Below the pieces are notes generated by a model that was not told the DNA's origin, searched no databases, and worked only from the letters and a program-made list of their open reading frames with translations. From Paenibacillus taichungensis (lineage in GTDB: Bacteria; Bacillota; Bacilli; Paenibacillales; Paenibacillaceae), in the NCBI RefSeq assembly GCF_013359905.1, contig NZ_JABMCC010000111.1, positions 336,373-400,372 of the forward strand: 64,000 nucleotides of DNA, given 5' to 3'. Both the position numbers and the translations under genes were made by a program. The stretch's first letter is position 1, and the number at the start of each line of letters is the position of its first letter. Below, one piece after another: positions 55,051 to 63,984 of this stretch.

Positions 55051-57400
55051 TGGAAACTCTCAAGCGAATTCCACTGTGGCTGACCGGAGGCACACCGCAA
55101 GTTTGGGGTTAGAGTCTGTGCATTCCATATATAAAGCGGAAACCAGGACATCTGGAGTAGATTTGAAGAGTCCCGGCTACAGTTCGGAGCCTCTCCTTTA
55201 CAGAATCGGTCTTTCTGCCATTTTGCTTATATTGTCCATGGAGTGGATTTATCCGGTTACGTCAACGGGTCAGCAGGGCAGTGAACGATTCTTATCCGTG
55301 ATGGCAGGATTAACGGGGGCCTTGCTGCTCGCGGGGTTGCTTCGTACGGGTTGGATTACGGGAATACTGATTAGACTCTTCATTGCTCTAGCCGCATTAT
55401 GTTGCATGTATGGAGGTAATGACCTTGCTGGATGGGCAGTTACCTATCCGACCACTCTTTCTGCCGATATGGGCAGTTTCATGAGTACGTGGCGTTTTCA
55501 CTCGATTAGTGTGGAGACAAGAGGTCTGCTCATGATGTGCGGTTGGAGCATGCTGATGGCTTCCGTGCAGTCACTGGTACTGCTGCGACGAAGTGTGATG
55601 CTTTTTGGCAGTGCAACATTGGTCTATCTACTGCTGCTTGAATCCTTTGCCGGGCTGGATGTATATGCTTCCGTGATACGTTCTGTGTTGTGGATTCTAC
55701 TCATTCAGGCCATGTTACAGTTGCTTCGCCTTAATGGCGGGGTCACCACACCGATCTTTAAGCAGAGTCCCTATGGCCGTTGGTCTGCGGTAACGCTTGC
55801 GGTGTCGACAGGCATGGTACTTTTCTCAGCAATCCCTGGTCAGCTTGCCACTATTCCTCCACCGGAACGTATTTCACTTGAGCAGATGGGTGAGCGTTTG
55901 GCCCGCTGGGCAGGCTATACACAGCACGGAAGTATTCCTGCAACAACTGCCGTCACAGGATACAGTACAGCGGATGCACCAATGGGCGCACCTTTGGTGC
56001 AGGGAGACACGATTTTTTTCACGGCAAAAAGTCCGGAAGCTACGTATTGGCGGGGCGAGACCCGTTCATATTATAACGGAAGCACCTGGAGTGATCCTGT
56101 GCAGAGCTTTGAGACGACAAGTCCATCCGGATTGGTGCGTACCGACGGTTGGGAGTACCCAGCCTATTGGCAACGTATTCGTCAAACGGTAACGATGAAG
56201 CGAGAGTGGAGAGGACCCAATCCCCTCTTCACAGGTGGAATGCCACTCAATCTGTCGTTCCAGGATAAGAATAGTGATAATCAGAAGAATAGACGTTTAC
56301 TGCTATCAAATGAAGACTCCGCAACGTTATGGCTCGCGGCTAATTATGACAATCAAACTGTCAAAAGTTATACGGCAGATGTCATGATTCCCGTGGCAAC
56401 ACCTGAACAACTTCGCCTTCTGGGAAAGATGTCCAACATGAAAGATCCGGCGGCAATTCGCAGAACGTATCTGCAGCTACCAACTACGCTTCCAGGACGC
56501 GTGCAGGCTCTTGCCAAGGATATCATTCAGGGGAGTGAGACCCGTTATGATGCCGTGCAGGCTGTAAAAACATACCTTGCCGACCACGCCGAATATACGC
56601 TGGATACCCGTATGCCGCCACGCGGAACTGATTTTGTAGATGATTTTCTATTCGTTACACGGCAGGGATACTGCAATCATTTCTCGACAGCTATGATTGT
56701 GCTGCTACGTGCAGAGGGCATTCCGGCACGTTGGGTTAAGGGATTCGGACCCGGGGAAGCCGATGCGGACGTCTCGGGGCAATACATTGTGACCCAGGGA
56801 GATGCACACTCCTGGGTAGAAGTGTATTTTCCAGGCGCGGGCTGGATGCCGTTCGAGGCTACGCCAGGCTTCACCATGACGCAGGGTGAAGGCCAAGACG
56901 CCGCTGCGCTCAGCGGGCAGCAGCCCGTTGCCGTAACCCCGCCGCAGACGGACGGCGGGGTGGCTCACGCGGGCGCATGGCTGCTCGCCCGCGCTCGGGC
57001 CATTGCCGCGCACCCATGGCTCGCGGCAGCCCTTGCGGCAGCGGCGCTGCTGTGCGCCGCCGGGGCCATCCGCATGCGGCGGCTTCGCCCCGCGCTGCGG
57101 CTAAGGCTGCTGCTGGCGTGGCCGCGCAGCAGCTTTCCGGACCGAGAGCGGCTGCTCAGCGCCGCCGCTCCGGTCTGGGCCGCGCTCGCGCGCCGCTACG
57201 GCCCGCGGCCGCCGGGAATGACGCTGCGTGAATATGCAGCGTCTCCCGCCGTGGCCGCAGGCACGGACGGCGCGGACATCGCGCGGTTCGCAGCCGACTG
57301 GGAACGGCTGCTGTACGGGCCGGACCGTCCGCTGCGCGCGGACAGTCTGGACTTCCTGCGCCGGGCACTTCATCTGGCCCGGCGCATGCAGGCGCTGTAA
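55037..57400 (+). CDS. Transglutaminase-like (TgpA-type) membrane protein
   Basis: The protein has 787 residues. Several N-terminal membrane helices up to about residue 275 precede a long extracellular region. The transglutaminase-like core has RQGYCNHFSTAMIVLLRAEGIPARWV with Cys546, and GDAHSWVEVYF with His591. The third triad position reads PFEATPGF, Glu in place of the Asp of other families, which may be a natural form here. One more helix (AAALAAAALLCAAGAIRM) leads to a DUF4129-like C-terminus with GMTLREYA. The last 500 bases are far richer in GC than the rest. ATG follows GGAGGTAACGG. Third gene of the operon. Confidence 0.9.
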   Translation: MWEHNGNSQANSTVADRRHTASLGLESVHSIYKAETRTSGVDLKSPGYSSEPLLYRIGLSAILLILSMEWIYPVTSTGQQGSERFLSVMAGLTGALLLAGLLRTGWITGILIRLFIALAALCCMYGGNDLAGWAVTYPTTLSADMGSFMSTWRFHSISVETRGLLMMCGWSMLMASVQSLVLLRRSVMLFGSATLVYLLLLESFAGLDVYASVIRSVLWILLIQAMLQLLRLNGGVTTPIFKQSPYGRWSAVTLAVSTGMVLFSAIPGQLATIPPPERISLEQMGERLARWAGYTQHGSIPATTAVTGYSTADAPMGAPLVQGDTIFFTAKSPEATYWRGETRSYYNGSTWSDPVQSFETTSPSGLVRTDGWEYPAYWQRIRQTVTMKREWRGPNPLFTGGMPLNLSFQDKNSDNQKNRRLLLSNEDSATLWLAANYDNQTVKSYTADVMIPVATPEQLRLLGKMSNMKDPAAIRRTYLQLPTTLPGRVQALAKDIIQGSETRYDAVQAVKTYLADHAEYTLDTRMPPRGTDFVDDFLFVTRQGYCNHFSTAMIVLLRAEGIPARWVKGFGPGEADADVSGQYIVTQGDAHSWVEVYFPGAGWMPFEATPGFTMTQGEGQDAAALSGQQPVAVTPPQTDGGVAHAGAWLLARARAIAAHPWLAAALAAAALLCAAGAIRMRRLRPALRLRLLLAWPRSSFPDRERLLSAAAPVWAALARRYGPRPPGMTLREYAASPAVAAGTDGADIARFAADWERLLYGPDRPLRADSLDFLRRALHLARRMQAL

Positions 57401-57429
57401 CACGAAGTACAGCGCAGCGCTAAACATAG

Positions 57430-57467
57430 GACGCCTTTCTCGCCCCTAAAGCGAACGAGGCGTCTTT
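57430..57467 (+). terminator. Intrinsic terminator of the MoxR operon
   Basis: GACGCCT ... AGGCGTC stem with TTT, 30 nt after the transglutaminase stop. Confidence 0.7.
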
Positions 57468-57540
57468 CCACGATCATATACTATGAGCTTCCATGCAGAA
57501 GATCTCTTTTATGCTGAAAATAATGTATTAACCCTTTTCT

Positions 57541-57562
57541 TATATTTCCGATCGGAAAATAT
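57541..57562. promoter_or_regulatory. AT-rich palindrome upstream of guaA
   Basis: TATATTTCCGATCGG and CCGATCGGAAAATATA make a near-perfect 22-base palindrome centred on CCGATCGG. It is about 100 bp upstream of the guaA promoter. It could be a protein-binding site. No purine aptamer sequence was found in this leader. Confidence 0.4.
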
Positions 57563-57658
57563 ATAGAATAGAGGCGAGAACATTCGACCGAATACCGTAA
57601 TCTCAGGCGTTGAAAATGCCATGTTTTGAGATGTCGAAAAAAGGAGTTTCGCCTTTCC

Positions 57659-57688
57659 TTGACGGTATGTTTTGTCGTTGCGTATAAT
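57659..57688 (+). promoter_or_regulatory. Promoter of guaA
   Basis: TTGACG, 18 nt, TATAAT, giving a 5' leader of about 25 nt, too short for a riboswitch. Confidence 0.75.
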
Positions 57689-57717
57689 TAGTTTCATTAA
57701 TTGAGGGAGGCTCGGTA

Positions 57718-59256
57718 ATGAATAAGCAAAATGAAATAGTGGTTGTCCTTGACTTTGGGGGCCAATACAACCAGTTAATCGCCAGAAGAATCCGGGATCT
57801 GGGCGTATACAGCGAGCTTTTGCCGTATAACACACCGGCTGAGAAGATCGCAGAATTATCACCAAAGGGAATCGTGTTCTCGGGTGGACCATCTAGTGTT
57901 TACGCAGAAAATGCACCACACGTAGATCCGGCCGTTTATGATCTGGGATTGCCAATCTTCGGAATTTGTTATGGAATGCAGCTTATGGCGCAACAGCTTG
58001 ATGGTAAAGTGGAGCGTTCTGAGAAGCGTGAGTACGGTAAAGCGGATATTGAGTTTGCACCAGGTGCTGCTCTTGCACAAGGTATCGAAGGTGAACATAC
58101 GGTATGGATGAGTCATGGTGACCACGTGGTTGCTCTTCCTGCTGGATTCAAACTGGATGCAGGCACGGAAAGTGCGCCAATCGCAGCAATGAGTAACGAT
58201 GAGCGCAAATTGTATGCTGTTCAGTTCCATCCAGAAGTACGCCACTCTGTTCGCGGTAATGAAATGATCAAAAACTTCCTGTACGAAATCTGTGGTTGTG
58301 AAGGCAACTGGAGCATGGAGACGTTCATCGAAGATACGATCAAAGATATTCGTGAAAAAGTGGGCGACGGTAAAGTATTGTGCGCACTTAGCGGCGGTGT
58401 AGATTCTTCCGTTGTGGCTGCATTGCTTCACAAAGCCATCGGTGACCAACTGACATGTATGTTTATCGACCATGGTCTGCTGCGCAAAGGCGAAGCGGAG
58501 AGCGTAATGGAGACGTTCGTCGGCAAATTCGATATGAAAGTTGTCAAAATTGATGCACAAGAGCGTTTCCTGTCCAAACTGGCAGGCGTGGATGATCCGG
58601 AACAAAAACGTAAAATCATCGGTAACGAGTTTATTTACGTTTTTGACGAAGAGTCCAAGCAGTTTGATGATTTTGAATTCCTAGCGCAAGGTACACTGTA
58701 CACGGATATCGTGGAAAGTGGCACAGCGACAGCTCAAACCATCAAATCCCACCACAATGTGGGCGGATTGCCTGAGGACATGAACTTCAAGCTGATCGAA
58801 CCACTGAGTGCCTTGTTCAAAGACGAAGTGCGTAAAGTCGGCGAAGAGTGCGGTCTGCCAGAAGCAATCGTATGGCGTCAGCCGTTCCCAGGTCCGGGTC
58901 TTGCTATCCGTGTACTTGGCGAAGTAACGGAGGACAAGCTCAAAATCGTTCGTGATTCGGACTACATCCTGCGCGAGGAGATTGCCAAAGCCGGTCTTGA
59001 TCGCGAAATTTGGCAATACTTTACAGCCCTGCCTAACATGAAGAGTGTTGGGGTTATGGGTGACGCGCGTACGTATTCCTACACTGTAGGTATTCGTGCC
59101 GTAACGTCCATTGACGGTATGACAGCTGACTGGGCGCGTATCCCTTGGGACGTATTGGAGAAAATCTCCGTGCGGATCGTTAACGAAGTGGATAACGTAA
59201 ACCGTATCGTGTATGACGTAACTTCCAAACCACCAGCAACGATTGAGTGGGAATAG
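57718..59256 (+). CDS. guaA: GMP synthase (glutamine-hydrolysing)
   Basis: The protein has 512 residues. It amidates XMP to GMP in the cytoplasm. N-terminal class I glutaminase: [12 protein letters not shown] with Cys84, VQFHPEVRH with His171 and Glu173. ATP-pyrophosphatase domain: [17 protein letters not shown] at about 224-240. C-terminal dimerisation domain: [16 protein letters not shown], and the end [15 protein letters not shown] typical of all GuaA. ATG after GAGGGAGGCTCGGTA. Own promoter and terminator. Placed near the purine permease but not co-transcribed. Confidence 0.98.
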   Translation: MNKQNEIVVVLDFGGQYNQLIARRIRDLGVYSELLPYNTPAEKIAELSPKGIVFSGGPSSVYAENAPHVDPAVYDLGLPIFGICYGMQLMAQQLDGKVERSEKREYGKADIEFAPGAALAQGIEGEHTVWMSHGDHVVALPAGFKLDAGTESAPIAAMSNDERKLYAVQFHPEVRHSVRGNEMIKNFLYEICGCEGNWSMETFIEDTIKDIREKVGDGKVLCALSGGVDSSVVAALLHKAIGDQLTCMFIDHGLLRKGEAESVMETFVGKFDMKVVKIDAQERFLSKLAGVDDPEQKRKIIGNEFIYVFDEESKQFDDFEFLAQGTLYTDIVESGTATAQTIKSHHNVGGLPEDMNFKLIEPLSALFKDEVRKVGEECGLPEAIVWRQPFPGPGLAIRVLGEVTEDKLKIVRDSDYILREEIAKAGLDREIWQYFTALPNMKSVGVMGDARTYSYTVGIRAVTSIDGMTADWARIPWDVLEKISVRIVNEVDNVNRIVYDVTSKPPATIEWE

Positions 59257-59282
59257 AAGTTATCTATACAGATTTATTAACA

Positions 59283-59323
59283 AGAGATCGGAGTTTCCGT
59301 CAAGGAGCTTCGGTCTCTTTTTT
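59283..59323 (+). terminator. Intrinsic terminator of guaA
   Basis: GAGATCGGAGTT and AGCTTCGGTCTC pair with G-T wobble, followed by eight T. Confidence 0.8.
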
Positions 59324-59431
59324 TTAATTTTGTGTTTGCACCAGACGTTATTTATACTTTGATTTATGATAATGATGGACCATCCAATAGATTAACGAGG
59401 AAGAACACTCTGTAAGGAGGAACTATAGCGG

Positions 59432-60472
59432 ATGAAGGAAAGAATCGAACTCAACCCAGGATGGACTCATGGAGAGGTTGCTGCACTTACGGCTCATCCT
59501 GAACTAAAGATTGTTCAATACAGCGAGCACAATATCCCGGATGTAAACCTGATGCAGACATTGAATGAGGAGCTGTTTGCAAACAGACCAGATGTTACTT
59601 TTCGTATATATGGCTTTCATTCGCAATCTGGCGACTTGTCTGTTTTAAAATATATGAACCATGTAGAAAAGCTTGTAATTGACTGCAATAGACGAGTTCA
59701 CGGGATTGAGGCCTTAGGTGCATTACCAGGGCTGAAAGAGTATGCTTTTGACGTGTTTGAAGCGGAGTCTCTTGATGTATTGGCGCTTGTACCTACCACT
59801 TTACAGCAGCTCCGCATCGGTAAAACCAAAACGAAGAAAACGGATTTGTCCGTACTTAACCGCTTTACTGAGCTTGAAACGCTGAGTGTGAATGGTCATA
59901 CAACTAACATCGAAACGATCGGAACGTTGTCATCACTCCGGTCCCTCTATATTTCGGGAATGCCATTAAAGGAATTGGGATACTTAAAAGATGTCACGGA
60001 TTTGAGTGAACTTCATCTCAGTTTTGGTGGAGCAGAGAATCTGGATAGCCTTGCGGAAGTGAAATCCTTGCAATTGTTGAAGCTCCTAAGGGTGAAAGGA
60101 TTATCAGATCTATCCGTATTGCCTGAACTGAAGGGATTGCGCTTATTAGGGATAGAGGACCAGCCGCATCTAACGAGTCTGCCTTCTCTTGAAAATCTGA
60201 CTGAATTACAGCGTGTTTTCCTGAACAATGTGAATGTAGAGAGTATCGATTGGGCAAAGACTTCCAAAAGCCTGAAAGAGCTCGCTCTTCTGCAAATGAA
60301 ACATATTACCGCCGAGGATATCGAATCCCTGATTCATCATAAATCCGTGGAAAGAATGATCGTTCATTTGAAAAGTGCCAAACAGCAAAAAGTGGCGAAG
60401 CAGGCGATAATGGCAGCAGGCATGTGGGATGAGAGTGGATGGTGGTATAACGATAAATCTCTGAATATTTAA
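59432..60472 (+). CDS. Leucine-rich repeat protein
   Basis: The protein has 346 residues. No signal peptide or membrane helix is visible, so it is probably cytoplasmic. From about residue 70 it shows repeats of about 22-24 residues of the SDS22/internalin type (LxxLxxLxxLxxLxL): for example LSVLNRFTELETLSVNG, IGTLSSLRSLYISG, LKDVTDLSELHLSFG, LAEVKSLQLLKLLR, LPELKGLRLLGIE and LENLTELQRVFLNN. The N-terminal section differs from the repeats. Such proteins act as protein-binding scaffolds; the partner is unknown. ATG follows AAGGAGGAACTATAGCGG. Confidence 0.8.
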   Translation: MKERIELNPGWTHGEVAALTAHPELKIVQYSEHNIPDVNLMQTLNEELFANRPDVTFRIYGFHSQSGDLSVLKYMNHVEKLVIDCNRRVHGIEALGALPGLKEYAFDVFEAESLDVLALVPTTLQQLRIGKTKTKKTDLSVLNRFTELETLSVNGHTTNIETIGTLSSLRSLYISGMPLKELGYLKDVTDLSELHLSFGGAENLDSLAEVKSLQLLKLLRVKGLSDLSVLPELKGLRLLGIEDQPHLTSLPSLENLTELQRVFLNNVNVESIDWAKTSKSLKELALLQMKHITAEDIESLIHHKSVERMIVHLKSAKQQKVAKQAIMAAGMWDESGWWYNDKSLNI

Positions 60473-60568
60473 TTCCTTTTTTAGGTTCATTTCAGATTGT
60501 TTTCATGTGGGGCTTGTACACTGAGTACAGAATACGGCTATATGGCAACTGAAAGGAGAATTGAATGT

Positions 60569-60820
60569 ATGCGTAAAACCGACAATATGAGCAAATGGAA
60601 GATGGGCATTGGAAGTGCGTTTCTGATGGTGATGCTGGCAGGATGCGGCTCGGGTATGCAGGACTTGGCTCTTGGTGCGGGGGATTCTTCATTTGTGAAT
60701 TTAGAGGCAGCAGATTCGTCTTCCGATCAAGCCCAGAATCAGGATTTGTCTGAAGGGTCAACGGCTAATACCGATCAGGAACAACAGCAGGTAAGGGATG
60801 GACTTCAGACAGAAATGTAA
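60569..60820 (+). CDS. Small putative lipoprotein
   Basis: The protein has 83 residues. A signal peptide ends in the lipobox MLAGCG (Cys about residue 24). The rest is a low-complexity, Ser/Asp/Gln-rich acidic tail with a C-terminal QVRDGLQTEM. ATG at 60569 follows AAGGAGAATTGAATGT; the longer frame from 60497 has none. Single gene. Family unknown. Confidence 0.7.
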   Translation: MRKTDNMSKWKMGIGSAFLMVMLAGCGSGMQDLALGAGDSSFVNLEAADSSSDQAQNQDLSEGSTANTDQEQQQVRDGLQTEM

Positions 60821-60923
60821 GGACGTAGGACTTATTGTGTAAAAAATGATCTGGTGATCGTCGCAGCTTGCTCCGTATACCTAAGCTAATGGATATTAAG
60901 CAACGTTATTCTCACCACATAAC

Positions 60924-60941
60924 CGGTCTTCTAGAAGACCG
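60924..60941. other. Perfect 18-bp palindrome
   Basis: CGGTCTTCTAGAAGACCG is a perfect palindrome directly before the terminator hairpin at 60945. It may be an operator or an extra hairpin in the lipoprotein 3' region. Confidence 0.5.
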
Positions 60942-60944
60942 ATC

Positions 60945-60993
60945 AAGCTACCATAATCAAAGGGCATGTGCTTTGATTATGGTAGCTTTTTTA
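60945..60993 (+). terminator. Intrinsic terminator
   Basis: AAGCTACCATAATCAAAG ... CTTTGATTATGGTAGCTT, an 18-bp perfect stem with TTTTTT. It ends transcription coming from the small lipoprotein gene. Confidence 0.9.
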
Positions 60994-61107
60994 ATGTTGT
61001 AGATGAAGAGAAAACTTGTGGCAAGATCGACATATACACATGAAAACGTAGTGTAAAACCAATTTTAATTTGGGTTATAAACCGCTGAACTGGTTCATTT
61101 TGTTAAA

Positions 61108-61152
61108 TAATACGAACGATTTATAAGTTGAACGAGGATAATATTCGTTTTT
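61108..61152. promoter_or_regulatory. Candidate PurR box pair upstream of the purine permease
   Basis: ACGAACGAT (61112-61120) and, in opposite orientation, ATATTCGTT (61141-61149) resemble two inverted PurBox sites (core CGAA). The second lies just upstream of the -35. Spacing is 19 nt, slightly more than the 16-17 usual for Bacillus PurR. Confidence 0.35.
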
Positions 61153-61156
61153 ATCA

Positions 61157-61186
61157 TTGACAAACTAGAGGCATCCCTCCTAAAAT
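61157..61186 (+). promoter_or_regulatory. Promoter of the purine permease transcript
   Basis: TTGACA, 18 nt, TAAAAT, about 30 nt before the riboswitch aptamer. Confidence 0.75.
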
Positions 61187-61216
61187 AGTGATGGGAAACA
61201 CACAAAAAACGCATAC

Positions 61217-61286
61217 TACTTCGTATAATCCCGGGGATTGGCCTGGGAGTCTCTACGAGATCACCCTAATGATCTGGCTACGAAGA
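61217..61286 (+). ncRNA. Purine (guanine-type) riboswitch, variant loops
   Basis: P1 arms CTTCGTA / TACGAAG; J1/2 TAATC; P2 CCCGGG / CCTGGG; J2/3 GAGTCTCTAC; P3 GATCA/TGATC-like stem; J3/1 with C before TAC, the base that selects guanine or hypoxanthine (U would mean adenine). Loop L2 is GATTGG and loop L3 CCCTAA, each one base shorter than the usual GATATGG and CCGTAAA. A G replaces the A before the selecting C. The downstream gene is a purine permease, so the role is clear; ligand preference is less so. Confidence 0.85.
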
Positions 61287-61305
61287 GGATAAGGCTGAGC
61301 ACATG

Positions 61306-61357
61306 AATTCTACATGATTGCGTCGGGCATGACATCTCGCACATTAGAATTTTTTTT
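61306..61357 (+). terminator. Terminator of the purine riboswitch
   Basis: AATTCTA (61306-61312) pairs with TAGAATT (61345-61351), with further ATG/CAT and GCG/CGC pairs inside, followed by eight T. It is 20 nt after the aptamer, the expected OFF element when purine is bound. Confidence 0.7.
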
Positions 61358-61489
61358 GTTCTCCGTAATTGGCACAGTGCCACTCCTCGTTAGCTAAAAC
61401 CCTGGGTGATATATTTCATCTTCAGGGGTATTTGTCGTTTTGTCGGTTTTCATGTGGCTTCAACATCTCTAAGGGGGAGTTAGTGAATT

Positions 61490-62866
61490 ATGGATCGTTT
61501 CTTTAAACTAAAAGAAAATGGAACGAACGTTAGAACGGAGATTGTTGCGGGTCTTACTACCTTTATGACAATGGCGTACATTCTTTTCGTAAACACGTTG
61601 TTCTTGGGATCGGCCGGAGCCGGAATGTCGGACAATGCAGTATTTTTTGCAACAGCCGTAGGTGCTGGTTTGATGACCATCATTATGGGATTGTTCGTTA
61701 ACATTCCGATCGCCCTTGCACCAGGTATGGGTTTGAATGCTTACTTCATGACTGTAGTTCTGAGCTCCAACGGTGCGATTTCTTGGCAGGCAGCTCTGGG
61801 AGCTGTGTTCCTCTCAGGTATCGTGTTCATTATTTTGACAGTGACCAAAATTCGTCAAATGCTGCTCGTTGCAGTTCCGGACTCATTAAAAATGGCAATC
61901 ACAGTTGGTATTGGTCTCTTTATTACCATTGTAGGTTTCAAACTGGCTAATCTGGTCGCTGTAACAGTTAATGTTGCACCTGATGCAGATCTGAGCCAAC
62001 CGATTCCGGGCAGCAGTTTTAATCTGTCTTTGGGTAATTTCATCTCGCATCATGATGCATTACTGGCTCTGATTGGACTGTTCATTATCGCTATACTGAT
62101 GGTTATGCGCGTCAAAGGTGCACTGCTAATCGGTATCATTGCCACAACGTTGATTGGTATCCCGATGGGAGTTACGAATCTCAGCGGTTTGTCCGGTGCA
62201 AGCTGGTTGCCTAACTTCAGCGATCTGGCGGTCGGACAACTGGACTTGAAGGGTGCAATTAGCCTTGGACTGTTTGAGATCATCTTCATCTTCACCTTTG
62301 TAGAGCTGTTTGACACATTCGGAACAATGGTGGGCACAGCAACACGAATGGGGATTATGAAGGATAAGAAAAAAGGCGAAAAAACAGTTGGTAAAGCAAT
62401 GCTCGTCGATGCAGTGGGTGTAAGTGCAGGGGCTGCACTGGGTACAAGTACAATTACCGCTTTTGTTGAAAGTGCCTCTGGCGTTGAAGCTGGTGGACGT
62501 ACAGGTCTGACCTCTGTAACGACAGGTATCCTGTTCATTCTGGCCTTGTTTATTGCTCCGCTGGCACTGGTTGTTCCGTCAGCTGCAACAGCTCCGGCAT
62601 TGATTATCGTGGGTGTCTTGATGATGAGTCAGGTTCGCAGCATTGAATGGGATGACTTCCTGCAAGCTTTCCCGGCGTTCCTTACAATTGTATTGATGCC
62701 TTTCACTGGAGGAATTGCAAACGGGATTTCCGCAGGGATTGTATCCTATGTAATCTTGGCCGTGTTCGGTAATCTGGTTACGGAGCGCAAAGTAAAGGTC
62801 CACTGGCTTATGTGGATATTAGCTATCATTGTTATATGCCGGTATGTATTTATCGGTGGAGAATAA
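61490..62866 (+). CDS. NCS2/AzgA-type guanine-hypoxanthine permease
   Basis: The protein has 458 residues and about 12-14 helices. Landmarks: VRTEIVAGLTTFMTMAYILFVN, IALAPGMGLNAYF, FIFTFVELFDTFGTMVGTATRMG (substrate-site Glu), GTSTITAFVESASGVEAGGRTGLTSV, and IEWDDFLQAFPAFLTI. It is a proton-coupled importer of hypoxanthine and guanine of the PbuG/PbuO type. ATG follows AGGGGGAG. It lies 200 nt after a guanine-type riboswitch and so is turned off at high purine. Confidence 0.93.
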   Translation: MDRFFKLKENGTNVRTEIVAGLTTFMTMAYILFVNTLFLGSAGAGMSDNAVFFATAVGAGLMTIIMGLFVNIPIALAPGMGLNAYFMTVVLSSNGAISWQAALGAVFLSGIVFIILTVTKIRQMLLVAVPDSLKMAITVGIGLFITIVGFKLANLVAVTVNVAPDADLSQPIPGSSFNLSLGNFISHHDALLALIGLFIIAILMVMRVKGALLIGIIATTLIGIPMGVTNLSGLSGASWLPNFSDLAVGQLDLKGAISLGLFEIIFIFTFVELFDTFGTMVGTATRMGIMKDKKKGEKTVGKAMLVDAVGVSAGAALGTSTITAFVESASGVEAGGRTGLTSVTTGILFILALFIAPLALVVPSAATAPALIIVGVLMMSQVRSIEWDDFLQAFPAFLTIVLMPFTGGIANGISAGIVSYVILAVFGNLVTERKVKVHWLMWILAIIVICRYVFIGGE

Positions 62867-62929
62867 AAGTTTGACTGAATGAATTGGGTCAGAGACTTAT
62901 AATGTATTTCTTATTTATACAAATGAAAG

Positions 62930-62972
62930 AAGCGGAAGCCTTGGTACTTTAACGGGGCTTTCGCTTTTTTGT
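62930..62972 (+). terminator. Intrinsic terminator of the purine permease
   Basis: AGCGGAAGCC ... GGCTTTCGCT stem, then TTTTTT. Confidence 0.8.
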
Positions 62973-63101
62973 TTCTTATATATGTAGCATGAAAATTAAA
63001 AGAAGGGACAGGAGTCTCTTTGAAATGTTCTACGTAGGGGATATTCTTGATCTATGGGAGATCGAAATTGACTTTCTTCTATATAACAAGGAGGAACATA
63101 C

Positions 63102-63491
63102 ATGAGTTACGATTTAATGGTTTTTGATCCAGCCAAAGCTCCAGTTGATAAAACGTCGTTTATGAGATGGTATGGTGAGCAGACAAAATGGTCGGAGGAT
63201 CATTCCTATTCAGACATTAAGGTGAGCTCAGAGCAGTTGCAACGCTTTTACGAAGAGCTTATTCTGACATTTCCTTCTATGAATGTAGACGACGATGTGT
63301 TTGAAGCGATGGAAGAAGCGGGAACAGATAATCGATTAACAGAATACTCGCCAGGAAAAGAAGTGATTTATGCTGCATTCGCGTGGTCTGTTGCGGAGGA
63401 CGCCTATATAATGATGCGTGAGTTGGCAAGGAAGCATAACGTTGGTTTCTTTGATGTAAGCGGCTCGGATGGTGAGATCATCAGACCCTGA
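63102..63491 (+). CDS. Conserved hypothetical protein (129 aa)
   Basis: A soluble protein begins MSYDLMVFDPAKAPVDKTSF, then a Trp-rich MRWYGEQTKWSEDHSYSD section and an AAFAWSVAEDAYIMMRELARKHNVGFFDVSG helix-strand end. This type (MSYDL start, ASW-like helix, FFDVSG end) is common in Bacilli and sometimes sits next to polymorphic toxins as a putative immunity protein, but no toxin is present here. ATG follows AAGGAGGAACATAC. No catalytic residues are evident. Confidence 0.75.
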   Translation: MSYDLMVFDPAKAPVDKTSFMRWYGEQTKWSEDHSYSDIKVSSEQLQRFYEELILTFPSMNVDDDVFEAMEEAGTDNRLTEYSPGKEVIYAAFAWSVAEDAYIMMRELARKHNVGFFDVSGSDGEIIRP

Positions 63492-63845
63492 TGTGTATAC
63501 TTAAATAGCAAACTTGAAAAGATGCACTATGAGGATTACGTAGCAACATCTACATTTTATGAAAACGGGAGCGGAAATAACCGATCCTGTTTTTTAGTTC
63601 TATAAATGATTATGAATTGGACAAATAGGCATATCTGAGCGGATTGAGGTGAGTTAACAGCAAGCTGGATATAACCGGTTTGAAAGATATTCTACTATAT
63701 ATAATAGAAACTATTGTAATGTGAGAGAGTTGCTATTCTCCCGAGTTTGGGAAGGTAGTTGCTGCTGCGGAATGAGTATCTTGTAAAGTATAATGGGAGT
63801 AGTGAGGAAGAAGTAAAGCAATCATTAATAATTTAAAAATAAAGC
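63492..63845. other. Intergenic region before the tandem promoters
   Basis: No ORF with a credible start, no RNA recognised. AT-rich upstream sequence of the kind found before strong rRNA-type promoters. Confidence 0.5.
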
Positions 63846-63874
63846 TTGCAATCGAAATCTGTACATGGTATATT
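63846..63874 (+). promoter_or_regulatory. Tandem strong promoter P1 (rRNA-operon type)
   Basis: TTGCAA, 17 nt, TATATT, within AAAGCTTGCAA. The identical -35 and spacing recur 110 bp downstream. Confidence 0.6.
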
Positions 63875-63955
63875 CTAATTCCGGCCAAGAAAACACGAGA
63901 AACACGGTGCGGCAAGCGAAACAAATAAGCTTCGAAAGAAACTTAAAAAAAGAGC

Positions 63956-63984
63956 TTGCAAAGTTGGTTCGGATGTGATAAGAT
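63956..63984 (+). promoter_or_regulatory. Tandem strong promoter P2 (rRNA-operon type)
   Basis: TTGCAA, 17 nt, TAAGAT, within AGAGCTTGCAA and after a run of A. Its transcript would start about 10 bp before the window ends, so the gene served is not visible. Confidence 0.6.

Noticed and set aside
57468..57717. Purine riboswitch before guaA
   Set aside because: The conserved TAATC and TTTCTAC/GACTAC segments are missing and the likely leader is only about 25 nt.
57859..58605. 248-codon minus-strand ORF
   Set aside because: It is the reverse shadow of guaA.
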